Shown here: piece by piece, positions 16,780 to 25,639 of the stretch | Numbering within the stretch: the stretch's first letter is position 1 | How the letters are laid out: each line of letters opens with the position of its first letter | Assembly (NCBI GenBank): GCA_011171075.1 | Contig: DUFD01000024.1 | Span: 1-49,691, forward strand | Source: Dehalococcoidia bacterium | GTDB taxonomy: Bacteria; Chloroflexota; Dehalococcoidia; Dehalococcoidales; Fen-1064 | Direction: 5' to 3' | Length of the DNA: 49,691 nucleotides | Notes under the pieces: generated by a model | Seen by the model: the letters and a program-made list of their open reading frames with translations, nothing else | What the model was told of the DNA's origin: nothing | Databases searched by the model: none | Program-made: the position numbers and the translations under genes

Positions 16780-17502
16780 TTAGCGATTTGTCTTTAATTC
16801 CCACCCCACCTCGTCATTGACCACATACCCCGAGATATGCATCAGGGTATCACCGGTTGCCTCCATCTGCATGGATGCCAGGCATGGATAGTGATGAGCA
16901 TACAGGCCTGCCTGAGGTACTGCTTCCGCTACAGGTCTCCCGACCAGTTTTTCAGCAACATAGTGTGTAGAGCCGCAGGGAGCGCTCCGCTCCACCTCAA
17001 CCCTGATTATTTTTGTACCGGCTGCATCAAGCTCAATCTTCAGCCTGGGCCTGCCGAAGCATCTGGCAAATGATGCTATATGCTTGCTGTCATAGTCTTC
17101 AACATCATTACCATAGCCTATGGTATTCTCAGTTAAAGTACAGAAAGTCCTCGGGAAAACAGCCGTAGCCCCCATCGCGGCGATTTCACGCCGTAGTTCA
17201 TTCTGAAGACCGAGGGGCAGCCACGCCGAATTGTCAACGGGCATTATGACGGCACCAACTTCTGAAAGCCTGGCAATTGCAGGCACGAGCTGGGCCGTTT
17301 CCTGGGATTCACTCATTGCCAGCAGGAGGTCAGCCTGCGGTATATCAGAAGGCAGAAACTCTTCCGGCTCATCTATGACGACGGGAAGTGCCCGCGGGGG
17401 AATGATAAGCTCAAGTATCCAATCTTTAGGTGCCACCCTCTGGATATGTTGAAATATCCTCTCACCGTAATGTCCCTGATGTAGAGCCAGTATACGCATC
17501 AT
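16780..17502 (-). CDS. DUF166 domain protein
   Basis: A 240-residue DUF166 protein, a family best known from methanogenic archaea and some Dehalococcoidia. Family marks are the RILALHQGHYGERI start, CTLTENTIGYGND, FGRPRLKIEL and VERSAPCGSTHYVAEKL, the last with a conserved Cys. Function is unknown. Two Met codons open the frame (17502 and 17499), with GAGGGTAG just upstream. It is convergent with trkA. Confidence 0.85.
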   Translation of the reverse strand: MMRILALHQGHYGERIFQHIQRVAPKDWILELIIPPRALPVVIDEPEEFLPSDIPQADLLLAMSESQETAQLVPAIARLSEVGAVIMPVDNSAWLPLGLQNELRREIAAMGATAVFPRTFCTLTENTIGYGNDVEDYDSKHIASFARCFGRPRLKIELDAAGTKIIRVEVERSAPCGSTHYVAEKLVGRPVAEAVPQAGLYAHHYPCLASMQMEATGDTLMHISGYVVNDEVGWELKTNR

Positions 17503-17539
17503 CTACCCTCAAAAAACCCGTTTGACAGATTTACCAAAT

Positions 17540-18859
17540 CTACATGATTTTACCGACTTCACCAATTTGTGATGGTGGTTTTGGCGGCATGACAAAAAAC
17601 GCCATAACCCCAGACAACGCAACGAGTCCCGCAATAATAACGAAGGCACTGATATAGCTACCGGTGGTATCATAAACCCAACCCAGATAGATGGGAGCCG
17701 CTATTCCCACCGGGGTCATGAATAGCCTGGAAACACCCGCGATGGAACCAAAGGACTTACGCCCGAAGTACCGTGCCCTCATCGGGGCCATTATGCCTAT
17801 GCCTATTCCCTGAGCGATGCCGTAGAGTACAAACCAGACGTATATCATGGCCGTGGTCTGGTTCAGCAAAAAGACGGCGAAGCCCGCAGCCTGCACCAGA
17901 TAAGCCCCACCCATCAAAAAGCGCAGGTGGCCCCTGCTGATACGGTCGGCAAGAAAGCCACCAATAAATCTTGTCGGAATGCTGGAGGCAACCATGATTG
18001 CCAGCACACCCGCTGCCGAGACCTGTTCCATCCCCCAGTCAGTAAGAAACGGGATGCCGTGCACGTTCATAGCCGGCATCGCCAGGCTGTGGCACGCGTT
18101 GACCACCATCAGCATCCAGAAGGTGGGTGTCCTCATTGCCTGCCTGACGGTAAACTCTACCTCTTCAACGCCGGCGGCATACTCTACCCCGCGGGTGATG
18201 ATATCACGTGTATCGTCAACGTTGCCTTCCACCGAGGCGCCATCAGGCAGTAAGCCATAGTACTCCGGTCGTCGTTGCTTAATAACAAACCATACCAGCG
18301 GTATACCGACAAACCACATTACCAGTCCGCCAATAGAGGCAGTCACCCGCCAATCGTAAGTGGATATCAGCCAGGCAACCAGTGGCAGTATCAGTGAACC
18401 GGAAAGGCCGGAGAAGACCATTTTGGTCCCGAGGGCCATTCCTCTTTTCTTAACGAACCAGTCGGTTATCGCCTTATCAACCGGCAGTGTCAGCCCGATA
18501 TTTATTCCTGTTCCCAGTATGACTCCCCAGACTAGATAAAATGACCACAGAGAGTCTACATAGTTCATCAGGAGAAGAGCTAACCCGATGATGAATACAC
18601 CTATAATGACTATCCACTTCGGGCCGAATTTATCAGTAAGCCATCCGGTTAGAGGTGCTTCAAATCCCCCTTCGAACCGACCAATACTGGAGGCAACCGA
18701 TGTCGCTGTGCGATTGAAGTTTAGCTCAGTAGCAATGGGCTTAAAAAAGGCAGAGAAACCGTAGGTGTGGAAGCCATGACCCCACAGGGCTAGCAAACCG
18801 CCGGCGATGACCATCCACCAGCCGAAGAATATCTTGGGGAACTTTATCTTTTTAGTCAA
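17540..18859 (-). CDS. MFS transporter, monocarboxylate/OFA-like
   Basis: A 439-residue major facilitator with 12 predicted transmembrane segments. The start FFGWWMVIAGGLLALWG and loop GWLTDKFGPKWIVIIG (motif A) match the MCT/oxalate-formate-antiporter-like group. The middle loop (about 205-230) is acidic. It likely moves a small carboxylate, but the direction and substrate are unknown. A 102-nt gap separates it from the serine hydrolase gene upstream on the same strand. Confidence 0.85.
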   Translation of the reverse strand: MTKKIKFPKIFFGWWMVIAGGLLALWGHGFHTYGFSAFFKPIATELNFNRTATSVASSIGRFEGGFEAPLTGWLTDKFGPKWIVIIGVFIIGLALLLMNYVDSLWSFYLVWGVILGTGINIGLTLPVDKAITDWFVKKRGMALGTKMVFSGLSGSLILPLVAWLISTYDWRVTASIGGLVMWFVGIPLVWFVIKQRRPEYYGLLPDGASVEGNVDDTRDIITRGVEYAAGVEEVEFTVRQAMRTPTFWMLMVVNACHSLAMPAMNVHGIPFLTDWGMEQVSAAGVLAIMVASSIPTRFIGGFLADRISRGHLRFLMGGAYLVQAAGFAVFLLNQTTAMIYVWFVLYGIAQGIGIGIMAPMRARYFGRKSFGSIAGVSRLFMTPVGIAAPIYLGWVYDTTGSYISAFVIIAGLVALSGVMAFFVMPPKPPSQIGEVGKIM

Positions 18860-18961
18860 CCAACCGCTTTCTGAAACACGACCGCTCTGAAAAACCGGCG
18901 TAGCTTAAAGGATAGCCTTTTATCCACCAGCAGATGTCCTTATATTGGTGGTATTCTTACC

Positions 18962-20194
18962 TTAATCTATTATTGCAGGATAAATCAGAGACTTCAATTG
19001 ACCCCGGAAATTAAAGGTATTCGATGGCATCATCTGTGTTAAGAATATCACGATGAGATCCTGGGCCGGGTCTATCCAGAAAATAGTGCTGGCTGCACCT
19101 CCCCAGTAATATTCGCCAAGCGAACCTATCTGCTGAGATTTCACCAAATCAATCATAACAGCGAAACCAAGGCCAAAGCCGACACCCTCGGTAGCCGTCT
19201 CGGTGAATGCGCTTATACTGAGGTCTGTCAAGTCCTGGTTACCCGGCAGATGGTTCATCGTCATGTAATCTATTGTCTCCGGACCCAGAAGGCGGACGCC
19301 GTCAAGCTCTCCGCCATTCATGAGCATCTGGCAGAACCGGTAATAATCGGCTGCGGTCGAAACAAGCCCACCACCACCGGAAAAAAAGGTGGGAGGCGTA
19401 AGGTATGTGCTGGTAGCAGAGTCATCACCCAGCTGTAATTTCTTATTGGCATCACGATTATAGTTGGCGGCAAAGCGGTCGGCTTTTTCTGGCGGTACAT
19501 GGAAACCGGTATCCACCATACCTAATGGCTCGAAGATATACTTTTTCAGGTATTCATCGAAGCTCATTCCGGATAGCACCTCTACCAGGTAGCCACATAC
19601 ATCGGTCGATATGCTGTAGTTCCACTTGGTACCCGGCGAAAACTCAAGAGGGAGCTTGGCTACCTTCTGCACCATCTCCTTTAGTGTTCCCTCGCGTAGG
19701 TGAAATACCTTCAATTTCCCATAGGCTGTGCTAACCGGCGTGCCTACCTCTTCGGACCGACCATAAGCAAGACCCGAAGTATGCATCAGAAGGTCACGGA
19801 TAGTCATGTCCCGCTCTGGTGGCTTCGTTACGAAATCGGGGTATTCACCAGAAACGTACACCTCCAGGTTTCTCCACTCAGGTATATACTTATAGACCTG
19901 GTCGCCAAGCTGGAAATGACCGTGCTCGTAGAGCATCATCAGGGCAACAGCAGTAATGGGTTTGCTCATCGAATAAATACGAAAGATGGTATCTGCTGTC
20001 ATGGGTTTTTCCCGTGCAACATCCATCATGCCCACGGGTGATAGATAAGCCACCTCACCATAACGGGCGACCAGAGTAAGGGCACCGGCGATTTTCTTGG
20101 GCACGAGGTACCGGTTCTGCAAATGGTTTTCTATCCGGGCCAGGCGCTCACTTGAAAGACCAACCTCTTCAGGGTTTGTTACCTTGATAGACAT
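18962..20194 (-). CDS. Serine hydrolase, class C beta-lactamase-like (esterase type)
   Basis: A 410-residue protein of the beta-lactamase/penicillin-binding-protein-like hydrolase group. The nucleophile motif SxxK is S75-M-S-K78 in FRIYSMSKPITA, the second motif is Tyr193 in WNYSIST, and a C-terminal YYWGGAASTIFWIDP segment takes the place of the third motif. LLMHTSGLAYG is also typical. There is no signal peptide, so an intracellular esterase or amidase is more likely than a true beta-lactamase. A consensus promoter lies at 20243-20271. Confidence 0.87.
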   Translation of the reverse strand: MSIKVTNPEEVGLSSERLARIENHLQNRYLVPKKIAGALTLVARYGEVAYLSPVGMMDVAREKPMTADTIFRIYSMSKPITAVALMMLYEHGHFQLGDQVYKYIPEWRNLEVYVSGEYPDFVTKPPERDMTIRDLLMHTSGLAYGRSEEVGTPVSTAYGKLKVFHLREGTLKEMVQKVAKLPLEFSPGTKWNYSISTDVCGYLVEVLSGMSFDEYLKKYIFEPLGMVDTGFHVPPEKADRFAANYNRDANKKLQLGDDSATSTYLTPPTFFSGGGGLVSTAADYYRFCQMLMNGGELDGVRLLGPETIDYMTMNHLPGNQDLTDLSISAFTETATEGVGFGLGFAVMIDLVKSQQIGSLGEYYWGGAASTIFWIDPAQDLIVIFLTQMMPSNTFNFRGQLKSLIYPAIID

Positions 20195-20242
20195 TATTTA
20201 CTCTCCTCTCTTACGGTGTGACCAAGACATTCAAATAAAACC

Positions 20243-20271
20243 AGCATAGTCAGAGTAACCGGGAATGTCAA
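20243..20271 (-). promoter_or_regulatory. Promoter for the serine hydrolase gene
   Basis: On the minus strand: TTGACA (20271-20266), 17-nt spacer, TATGCT (20248-20243), about 50 nt before the start at 20194. Confidence 0.65.
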
Positions 20272-20514
20272 ACCTGATATTTCCCCAGAGGGAGTAACTT
20301 TGACATGCTGTATTTTCTATGCCATGATAGCTATCAAAGGGAAAGAAGGGAATAACAATTGCCATATTCCAAAAGCGTGGGCGGCCATTATGCGGCAATA
20401 TTACTCCTTCTTTATCCGCTTCGTGACGACAGGTTACGGACTTTCTCCTCTCCCTTTGCTTTCTTCCTGCCCCGATTGGCTAAAATCGCTTTATACGTAT
20501 TACAAGAATCGTTA

Positions 20515-20544
20515 TTGACAGTTTGCTCCCGCGTATACTATGAT
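20515..20544 (+). promoter_or_regulatory. Promoter of the one-carbon/glutamate-synthase operon
   Basis: TTGACA at 20515-20520, 18-nt spacer, TATGAT at 20539-20544, then a leader of about 75 nt. The rest of the 433-nt gap 20195-20627 has short open frames but none with a ribosome site or family resemblance. Confidence 0.65.
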
Positions 20545-20627
20545 AGAATATACGGCAGTAGTCTTCCGCATTGAAATCTGAATAGCCTGGCGATTCGTCG
20601 AATAGAAGAAAGATAGGTAAGGGCTTC

Positions 20628-21029
20628 ATGCTTAAACTGACACTTTTTCACTGCATAAACGCCATTGATGAGATGTCAGACCCGACGGTGAATAACGCCG
20701 AAGTCCGGACGGTAAAACTGCCCTGCTCTAGCATGGTAAAGGACTTAGTTTTACTTCGGGCATTTGAGGCCGGCTCAGATGCCGTCATTGTCCTGACGTG
20801 TCCCGAGGGTCAGTGTCGCCACACCGACGGCAATATCCGGGCACGGAAACGCGTAGAGCGGGTAAAAAAGGCGCTCGATTCAATAGGACTGGACGGGAGG
20901 CGGTTGTTGTTTTTCAACGTCGCACCGGGCGGTAGCGGTATCACTGAAATATTACACCAGGCCCTGTCCGAACTTAAGGAACTCGGGCCGAGTCCCATAA
21001 CAACCGCTCATCACGTACCAGCCAGGTGA
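20628..21029 (+). CDS. mvhD: MvhD/FlpD-type hydrogenase delta subunit
   Basis: A 133-residue protein of the methyl-viologen-reducing hydrogenase delta family, which carries a 2Fe-2S centre and passes electrons between heterodisulfide reductase-like flavoproteins and partner enzymes. Visible family blocks are TLFHCINA, TVKLPCSSMVKD, LLRAFEAGSDAVIVLTCPEGQCRHTDGN (here split) and the conserved RVERVKKALDSIGL. Cys residues lie in FHC, LPC, LTC and GQC. It is first in a tightly packed operon with MetV and MetF. In Moorella-type acetogens an MvhD links Hdr subunits to MetVF; hdr genes are not seen here. Confidence 0.88.
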   Translation: MLKLTLFHCINAIDEMSDPTVNNAEVRTVKLPCSSMVKDLVLLRAFEAGSDAVIVLTCPEGQCRHTDGNIRARKRVERVKKALDSIGLDGRRLLFFNVAPGGSGITEILHQALSELKELGPSPITTAHHVPAR

Positions 21030-21045
21030 TACAAGGAGCTAACCG

Positions 21046-21714
21046 ATGATAGTTGCCGAACAAAAACCGATTGATGAGATAAAGGAGATGGCCGCTCCCT
21101 ACCGCAAATTGCTCGTCCTTGGTTGCGGTACCTGTGTTCAGACGTGCTTCGCTGGTGGCGAGGAGGAGGTAGCCACTCTGGTGAGTACCCTCAGGCTTGC
21201 CGCCAAGGTGGATGGTAGGGATATTGAGGTCGAGGGACTGACAGTGGAGCGGCAGTGCGAGGACGAATTCATTCAGGAGGCCGCCGAGAGCATAGCCCGC
21301 AACGAGGCTGTCCTGTCGCTGGCCTGCGGGGCCGGCGTCCAGGCCATCGCCAGGCGGTTTTACCATACTCCCATATTACCAGGCGTAAATACCACCTTTA
21401 TCGGCGTCCTAGAGAAGCAGGGACTCTTTACCGAAGAGTGCCTGGGGTGCGGTAACTGCGAGCTGGCAACCTTTAACGGCATCTGCCCGATAGCCCGTTG
21501 CGCCAAGAAGCTGCTCAACGGACCATGTGGAGGCTCGCGGGACGGGAAGTGTGAAATCAACCCGGAGACCGATTGTGCCTGGCAGCTCATATACGACCGC
21601 TCAAAAGCGTTGGGCAAACTGGATAACCTGAAGGCCTACCGTCCTGCCCGGAGCTGGCAAGCAAGCAGTGCCGGCGGGCCGAGACGGCTTGTCAGGGAGG
21701 ACCACATCATATGA
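21046..21714 (+). CDS. metV: MetV: methylenetetrahydrofolate reductase C-terminal-domain protein
   Basis: A 222-residue zinc/Fe-S protein that partners MetF in the acetogen-type methylene-THF reductase. The N-terminal LVLGCGTCVQTCFAGG and the C-terminal cysteine-rich block (CLGCGNCELATFNG, CPIARCAKKLLNGPCGG, GKCEINPETDC) are diagnostic. Ribosome site AAGGAG precedes ATG 21046. The stop overlaps the metF start by 4 nt (ATGA), so translation is coupled. Role: reduction of methylene-THF to methyl-THF in the methyl branch of a Wood-Ljungdahl-type pathway. Confidence 0.92.
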   Translation: MIVAEQKPIDEIKEMAAPYRKLLVLGCGTCVQTCFAGGEEEVATLVSTLRLAAKVDGRDIEVEGLTVERQCEDEFIQEAAESIARNEAVLSLACGAGVQAIARRFYHTPILPGVNTTFIGVLEKQGLFTEECLGCGNCELATFNGICPIARCAKKLLNGPCGGSRDGKCEINPETDCAWQLIYDRSKALGKLDNLKAYRPARSWQASSAGGPRRLVREDHII

Positions 21715-22646
21715 ACCCGGAACCGGTAAGTCGACTGGAACAGATATTAAAACAGGGAGAATTCGCCGTCACCGCCGAGTGCGGTCCGCCCCGTGGTGCC
21801 AATGCTGACGTAATACGTGAGAAAGGTGAGTTGCTTAAAGGCTTCGTCGATGCCGTTAACGTTACTGACAACCAGACGGCCATCGTGAGGATGTCAAGCA
21901 TCGCTGCCTGCGTTCACCTTGAACAGATGGGGCTGGAGCCTGTTATGCAGATGGTCACGCGGGACCGTAACCGTATCGCTCTGCAATCGGATATCCTGGG
22001 GGCTTATTCACTGGGCATCAGGAACATCCTCTGCCTTTCGGGTGACCACCAGACCTTTGGCAGTCAGCCGGAGGCGATGAATGTCTTTGATATCGACTCC
22101 ATGAACCTGCTCCATATGGTGCGGACGATGGGTAGCGAGGGCACGGATATGAGCGGTTTCGAGCTTGACGAGGCACCACACATGTTTATCGGCGCAGTCG
22201 CCAATCCCTTCGCCGACCCCTTTGAGTACCGTGTCATCCGCCTGGCGAAGAAGATAGAGGCCGGGGCTGAGTTCATTCAGACGCAGTGTGTCTATAATAC
22301 AGAACGCTTCAAGGAGTGGCTCAGAATGGCCCGCGAACAAGGCCTGACCGAACAAGTCCATATCCTCGCCGGTATCACTCCCCTGAAGTCGGCTAATGCG
22401 ACCAGGTACATGGCTACCAAAGTGGCTGGCATGGACATCCCCGATGACATTATCAAGCGAATCGCCGGCGTCCCGAAGTCGCAGGCAGCCGCCGAGGGCA
22501 TAAAACTATGCCTGGAGACTATTCAGGAGTTACGTGAGCTTGAAGGTATTCATGGCATCCATATCATGGCTATCGAGAGCGAAGATAAGGTCGGTGAAAT
22601 TGTGGAGGAGGCTGGTCTGCTACCAAGACCCGTCGTAGAAGTCTAA
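21711..22646 (+). CDS. metF: Methylenetetrahydrofolate reductase MetF
   Basis: A 311-residue TIM-barrel flavoenzyme that reduces 5,10-methylene-THF to 5-methyl-THF. Signature stretches are FAVTAECGPPRGAN near the start, NVTDNQTAIVRMS, MQMVTRDRNR (the folate/FAD Arg region), NILCLSGDHQTFG (the GDP/H loop) and AEFIQTQCVYN, where the Gln binds substrate. It overlaps metV. Electrons probably come through MetV and MvhD rather than directly from NAD(P)H, as in other MetVF pairs; that is inference from context. Confidence 0.93.
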   Translation: MNPEPVSRLEQILKQGEFAVTAECGPPRGANADVIREKGELLKGFVDAVNVTDNQTAIVRMSSIAACVHLEQMGLEPVMQMVTRDRNRIALQSDILGAYSLGIRNILCLSGDHQTFGSQPEAMNVFDIDSMNLLHMVRTMGSEGTDMSGFELDEAPHMFIGAVANPFADPFEYRVIRLAKKIEAGAEFIQTQCVYNTERFKEWLRMAREQGLTEQVHILAGITPLKSANATRYMATKVAGMDIPDDIIKRIAGVPKSQAAAEGIKLCLETIQELRELEGIHGIHIMAIESEDKVGEIVEEAGLLPRPVVEV

Positions 22647-22659
22647 CCCGGAAGGTCCT

Positions 22660-24069
22660 ATGCCGAAGAAGTACCACATAGAAACCGTTGTTACGCCACC
22701 CCGTTTTTATCCGGTCGGCAAGTACGCCGTGACGGAGTTCCGCGAAGACTGCGTCGGTAGCTGCCGTAACTGCGTTAAGAAGAACTGCGTCTACGACGTT
22801 TTCAAGGACAACTACGAGCACTGGGCAACGATTGATGAGCCGGAGTTCCTCTACCTCTGCCAGAGCTGCTTTCGTTGTGTCCAAGAATGCACCAGGGGTA
22901 TCTTTTCCCGTGTCATCAATCCCGAGTACCGGGAGCTGGGGGACGACTACTGGCGAGCCGACATTATCCACACGACCTGGTACCAGGCACACACGGGGCG
23001 AATACCGGTCTCCGGGGCCGGGTATCGCGGGCCGTTTGTCGGTAAAGGGTTCGATTCCATGTGGACGGATATGTCCGAGATTGTGCGCCCGACGCGGGAC
23101 GGTATCCACGGACGCGAGTACATCAACACCTCTATTGAGCTTTCCCGCCGGGTGACACAGCTGGAGTTCGCCGAGGACATGTCATTGTTGACTGACTGTC
23201 CCCCGATACTGGAGGTGCCGATACCGGTATTATTCCAGCAGCCCGACTTCGGAATCCTGGGCGATGGCGTTCTCCTTTCTATGGTAGAGGCCTCCCATGA
23301 ACTGGGTACAATGATGTTCATCCGCCCCGAGGACTATTCTTCAACGTTGCTGACATATTCCGATAACCTGATACCCCGCCTGACAAAAAACAACTATCAC
23401 GACTACTCTGACCTGATAAGCAGCAGTCGGATGGTGGAGCTTGCCTATGGGCCGGGTATCGAAAACGAGTTCGGTAACCTGCGTAAAATACGACCCGACC
23501 TCTGCATTGCCGTCGGTATCCCCCTGAATTCCGAGGCAGCCTCGCTGGCACTGAGACTGGCACAGACCGAGGTAGACACACTCCACTTCTACGCCGACAG
23601 CCACGGTAATGAACTCGATGCAACAGAGCCGCGCTTCCTCAAGGAAATTATTCGGGAGGTACATCTTGAGCTGGTGGAAAACTCGATAAGGCCGAAGTTA
23701 AACCTGGTTTTCTCCGGCGGTATCGCCCTGGCCGAGCACATGGCCAAAGCCATAATCTGTGGTGCCGATGCCGTGGCGGTGGATATTCCGCCGCTGCTCG
23801 CCCTTGAATGTCGACTCTGCGACCGCTGCATGAAAGGCAAATCATGCCCGGTCGAACTGGAGAACGTATCACCTGAGTGGGGTAAACGGCGGATTCTCAA
23901 CCTGATGGGCGCCTGGCGTAACCAGCTTATCGAGGTGATGGGGGCAATGGGTATCCGTGAGGCAAGGCGACTCCGCGGAGAGGTCGGGCGCTCGCTGTGG
24001 TTCGAGGACCTGGAAAGAGAGAGCTTCGGGCCGATATTCGGTGAAAGAAAGGTTAAGGGACCTGTTTAG
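22660..24069 (+). CDS. Glutamate-synthase-type Fe-S/FMN subunit, apparently degenerate
   Basis: A 469-residue paralogue of the protein encoded next. The N-terminus has two Cys sets (CVGSCRNCVKKNC and CQSCFRCVQEC, about residues 27-85). The C-terminal third mirrors the GltS FMN domain: LVFSGGIALAEHMAKAIICGADAVAVD, then a Cys cluster CRLCDRCMKGKSC matching the 3Fe-4S region, and LMGAWRNQLIEVMGAMG. In the middle, the GMSFGS and GSYGGTGAAP motifs of true glutamate synthases are absent, so FMN catalysis is doubtful. It may serve as an electron-transfer or structural subunit. The gap to the next gene is 3 nt. Confidence 0.8.
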   Translation: MPKKYHIETVVTPPRFYPVGKYAVTEFREDCVGSCRNCVKKNCVYDVFKDNYEHWATIDEPEFLYLCQSCFRCVQECTRGIFSRVINPEYRELGDDYWRADIIHTTWYQAHTGRIPVSGAGYRGPFVGKGFDSMWTDMSEIVRPTRDGIHGREYINTSIELSRRVTQLEFAEDMSLLTDCPPILEVPIPVLFQQPDFGILGDGVLLSMVEASHELGTMMFIRPEDYSSTLLTYSDNLIPRLTKNNYHDYSDLISSSRMVELAYGPGIENEFGNLRKIRPDLCIAVGIPLNSEAASLALRLAQTEVDTLHFYADSHGNELDATEPRFLKEIIREVHLELVENSIRPKLNLVFSGGIALAEHMAKAIICGADAVAVDIPPLLALECRLCDRCMKGKSCPVELENVSPEWGKRRILNLMGAWRNQLIEVMGAMGIREARRLRGEVGRSLWFEDLERESFGPIFGERKVKGPV

Positions 24070-24072
24070 ATA

Positions 24073-25629
24073 ATGACTATTAATATTGAAAAGTCACCAG
24101 TCGAACTGCCGAAGACCGTCATCGCACCATCCCGCTTTCGGAACACCATTGGTAAGTACCACATCACGAGGAACTCGCGCTGTATCTCCTGCGGGCTCTG
24201 CGCCGAGCTCTGCCCCTACGGGGTGCACCTGAGGTTTGACAACTACTCGAAGCCACTGCGCCCCCGCGACGACCGGTGCATCGGCTTCGCCTGCCGGGAG
24301 AACGACTTCTTCTGCGTAGAGCGGTGTCCGCAGCAGGCACTGACATTGACCGAGAACCCGATTCTGGAGACCATGGGTGATTACCGCTGGACCGCTGAGA
24401 TGCTTATCGGCCACTGGAATATGGCGGAGACCGCCGAGCTACCGGAGGTCAACCTTGAATACAACCTCGGTAAGTCCGGCGGCGGCTTCGACAAGCTCCG
24501 CTTCCGTCACTCCGACCCGCGGGAGTATCTGGAGCTGGGTGATGAGGAGCTTGATACCAGCATTGACCTCAACAAACGCGGTGATGGCCGCCCCGAGATA
24601 TCGCTCTCGATACCGTGCTACGGCGGGGGCATGTCCTTCGGCTCCACCGCCCTGCCTGTTATGGTCGGCCGTGCTCGAGCAGCCAGGATTTTGAACACCC
24701 TTACCTGCACCGGCGAAGGCGGTTATCCGCCGGAGCTTGTCCATTATGCTGACCATGTCATCACCCAGGTGGCCACCGGCCTGTTCGGCGTCAGAGAGGA
24801 GACCATCCGCTATGCCCCGGTCGTTGAGTTCAAGTATGCTCAGGGTGCCAAGCCCGGACTGGGCGGGCACCTGCTCGGCGACAAAGTCACGCCGGAGGTA
24901 GCCGCAATCCGCGAGACGGTGGTGGGTAACGCCCTGTTCTCACCGTTCCCCTTCCACAGTGTCTACTCGGTGGAGGACCACAAGAAACACGTCGACTGGA
25001 TAAAGGAGATAAACCCGAAGGCACTGGTAGCTGTTAAGGTCTCAACCCCCACCGACGTCGATATGGTAGCCGTCGGCAGCTATTATGCCGGCGCCCATAT
25101 CATCCACTTCGATGGAAGCTACGGCGGTACCGGGGCTGCCCCTGATATCGCCAAGAAGAACATCGCCATGCCAATCGAGTACGCCATCCCCAGAGTGCAT
25201 CGCTTCCTGATAGAGGAAGGCGTCAGGGATGAAGTCTGCCTGATTGCCAGCGGCGGTATCCGCAACGCCATGGACGTTGCCAAGGCAATTGCACTTGGGG
25301 CCGACGGTGCCGTTATCGGCACGGCGGAACTGGTCGCAGTGGAATGCATCCGCTGCGGTAACTGCGAGAGCGGCCGGGGCTGTGCCCGCGGCATTGCCTC
25401 CACCGACCCGGAACTTGGCCACATGGTCTCCGAAGAATGGACAGAGCAACGGATAGTCAACATGTACTCCGCCTGGCGCAAGCAGTGGTGCATACTCCTG
25501 AGGCAGTACGGGCTGCGGAGTCTTAAAGAACTTGTCGGGCGTACCGACCTCCTGGTACACCTTGACTATCTGGATGAGGAAGAAAGGGCCACGTACACAC
25601 CGGCACCGGACGGTAAGGTGGTGTTCTGA
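24073..25629 (+). CDS. Glutamate synthase FMN/Fe-S catalytic subunit, archaeal type
   Basis: A 518-residue protein with N-terminal ferredoxin sites (CISCGLCAELCPYG, then CIGFACRENDFFCVERCP) and a GltS-type FMN barrel. Barrel marks are CYGGGMSFGS, TGEGGYPPE, QGAKPGLGGHLLG, VKVSTPTD, HFDGSYGGTGAAP and SGGIRNAMDVAKAIALGADGA. The last Cys group, CIRCGNCESGRGCARG, takes the place of the 3Fe-4S site. It converts 2-oxoglutarate and ammonia (delivered by the amidotransferase) to glutamate. It sits between its paralogue and the amidotransferase-GXGXG gene. No small GltD subunit is present, so reduced ferredoxin or MvhD may supply electrons. Confidence 0.9.
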   Translation: MTINIEKSPVELPKTVIAPSRFRNTIGKYHITRNSRCISCGLCAELCPYGVHLRFDNYSKPLRPRDDRCIGFACRENDFFCVERCPQQALTLTENPILETMGDYRWTAEMLIGHWNMAETAELPEVNLEYNLGKSGGGFDKLRFRHSDPREYLELGDEELDTSIDLNKRGDGRPEISLSIPCYGGGMSFGSTALPVMVGRARAARILNTLTCTGEGGYPPELVHYADHVITQVATGLFGVREETIRYAPVVEFKYAQGAKPGLGGHLLGDKVTPEVAAIRETVVGNALFSPFPFHSVYSVEDHKKHVDWIKEINPKALVAVKVSTPTDVDMVAVGSYYAGAHIIHFDGSYGGTGAAPDIAKKNIAMPIEYAIPRVHRFLIEEGVRDEVCLIASGGIRNAMDVAKAIALGADGAVIGTAELVAVECIRCGNCESGRGCARGIASTDPELGHMVSEEWTEQRIVNMYSAWRKQWCILLRQYGLRSLKELVGRTDLLVHLDYLDEEERATYTPAPDGKVVF

Positions 25630-25639
25630 AGGACTTACC

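Noticed and set aside
18962-20194. A true antibiotic-resistance beta-lactamase
   Set aside because: No signal peptide and no canonical third motif (KTG); it fits the intracellular esterase-like group better.
20300-20574. Two short open frames before mvhD
   Set aside because: No ribosome sites, low-complexity translation and overlap with the promoter at 20515-20544.
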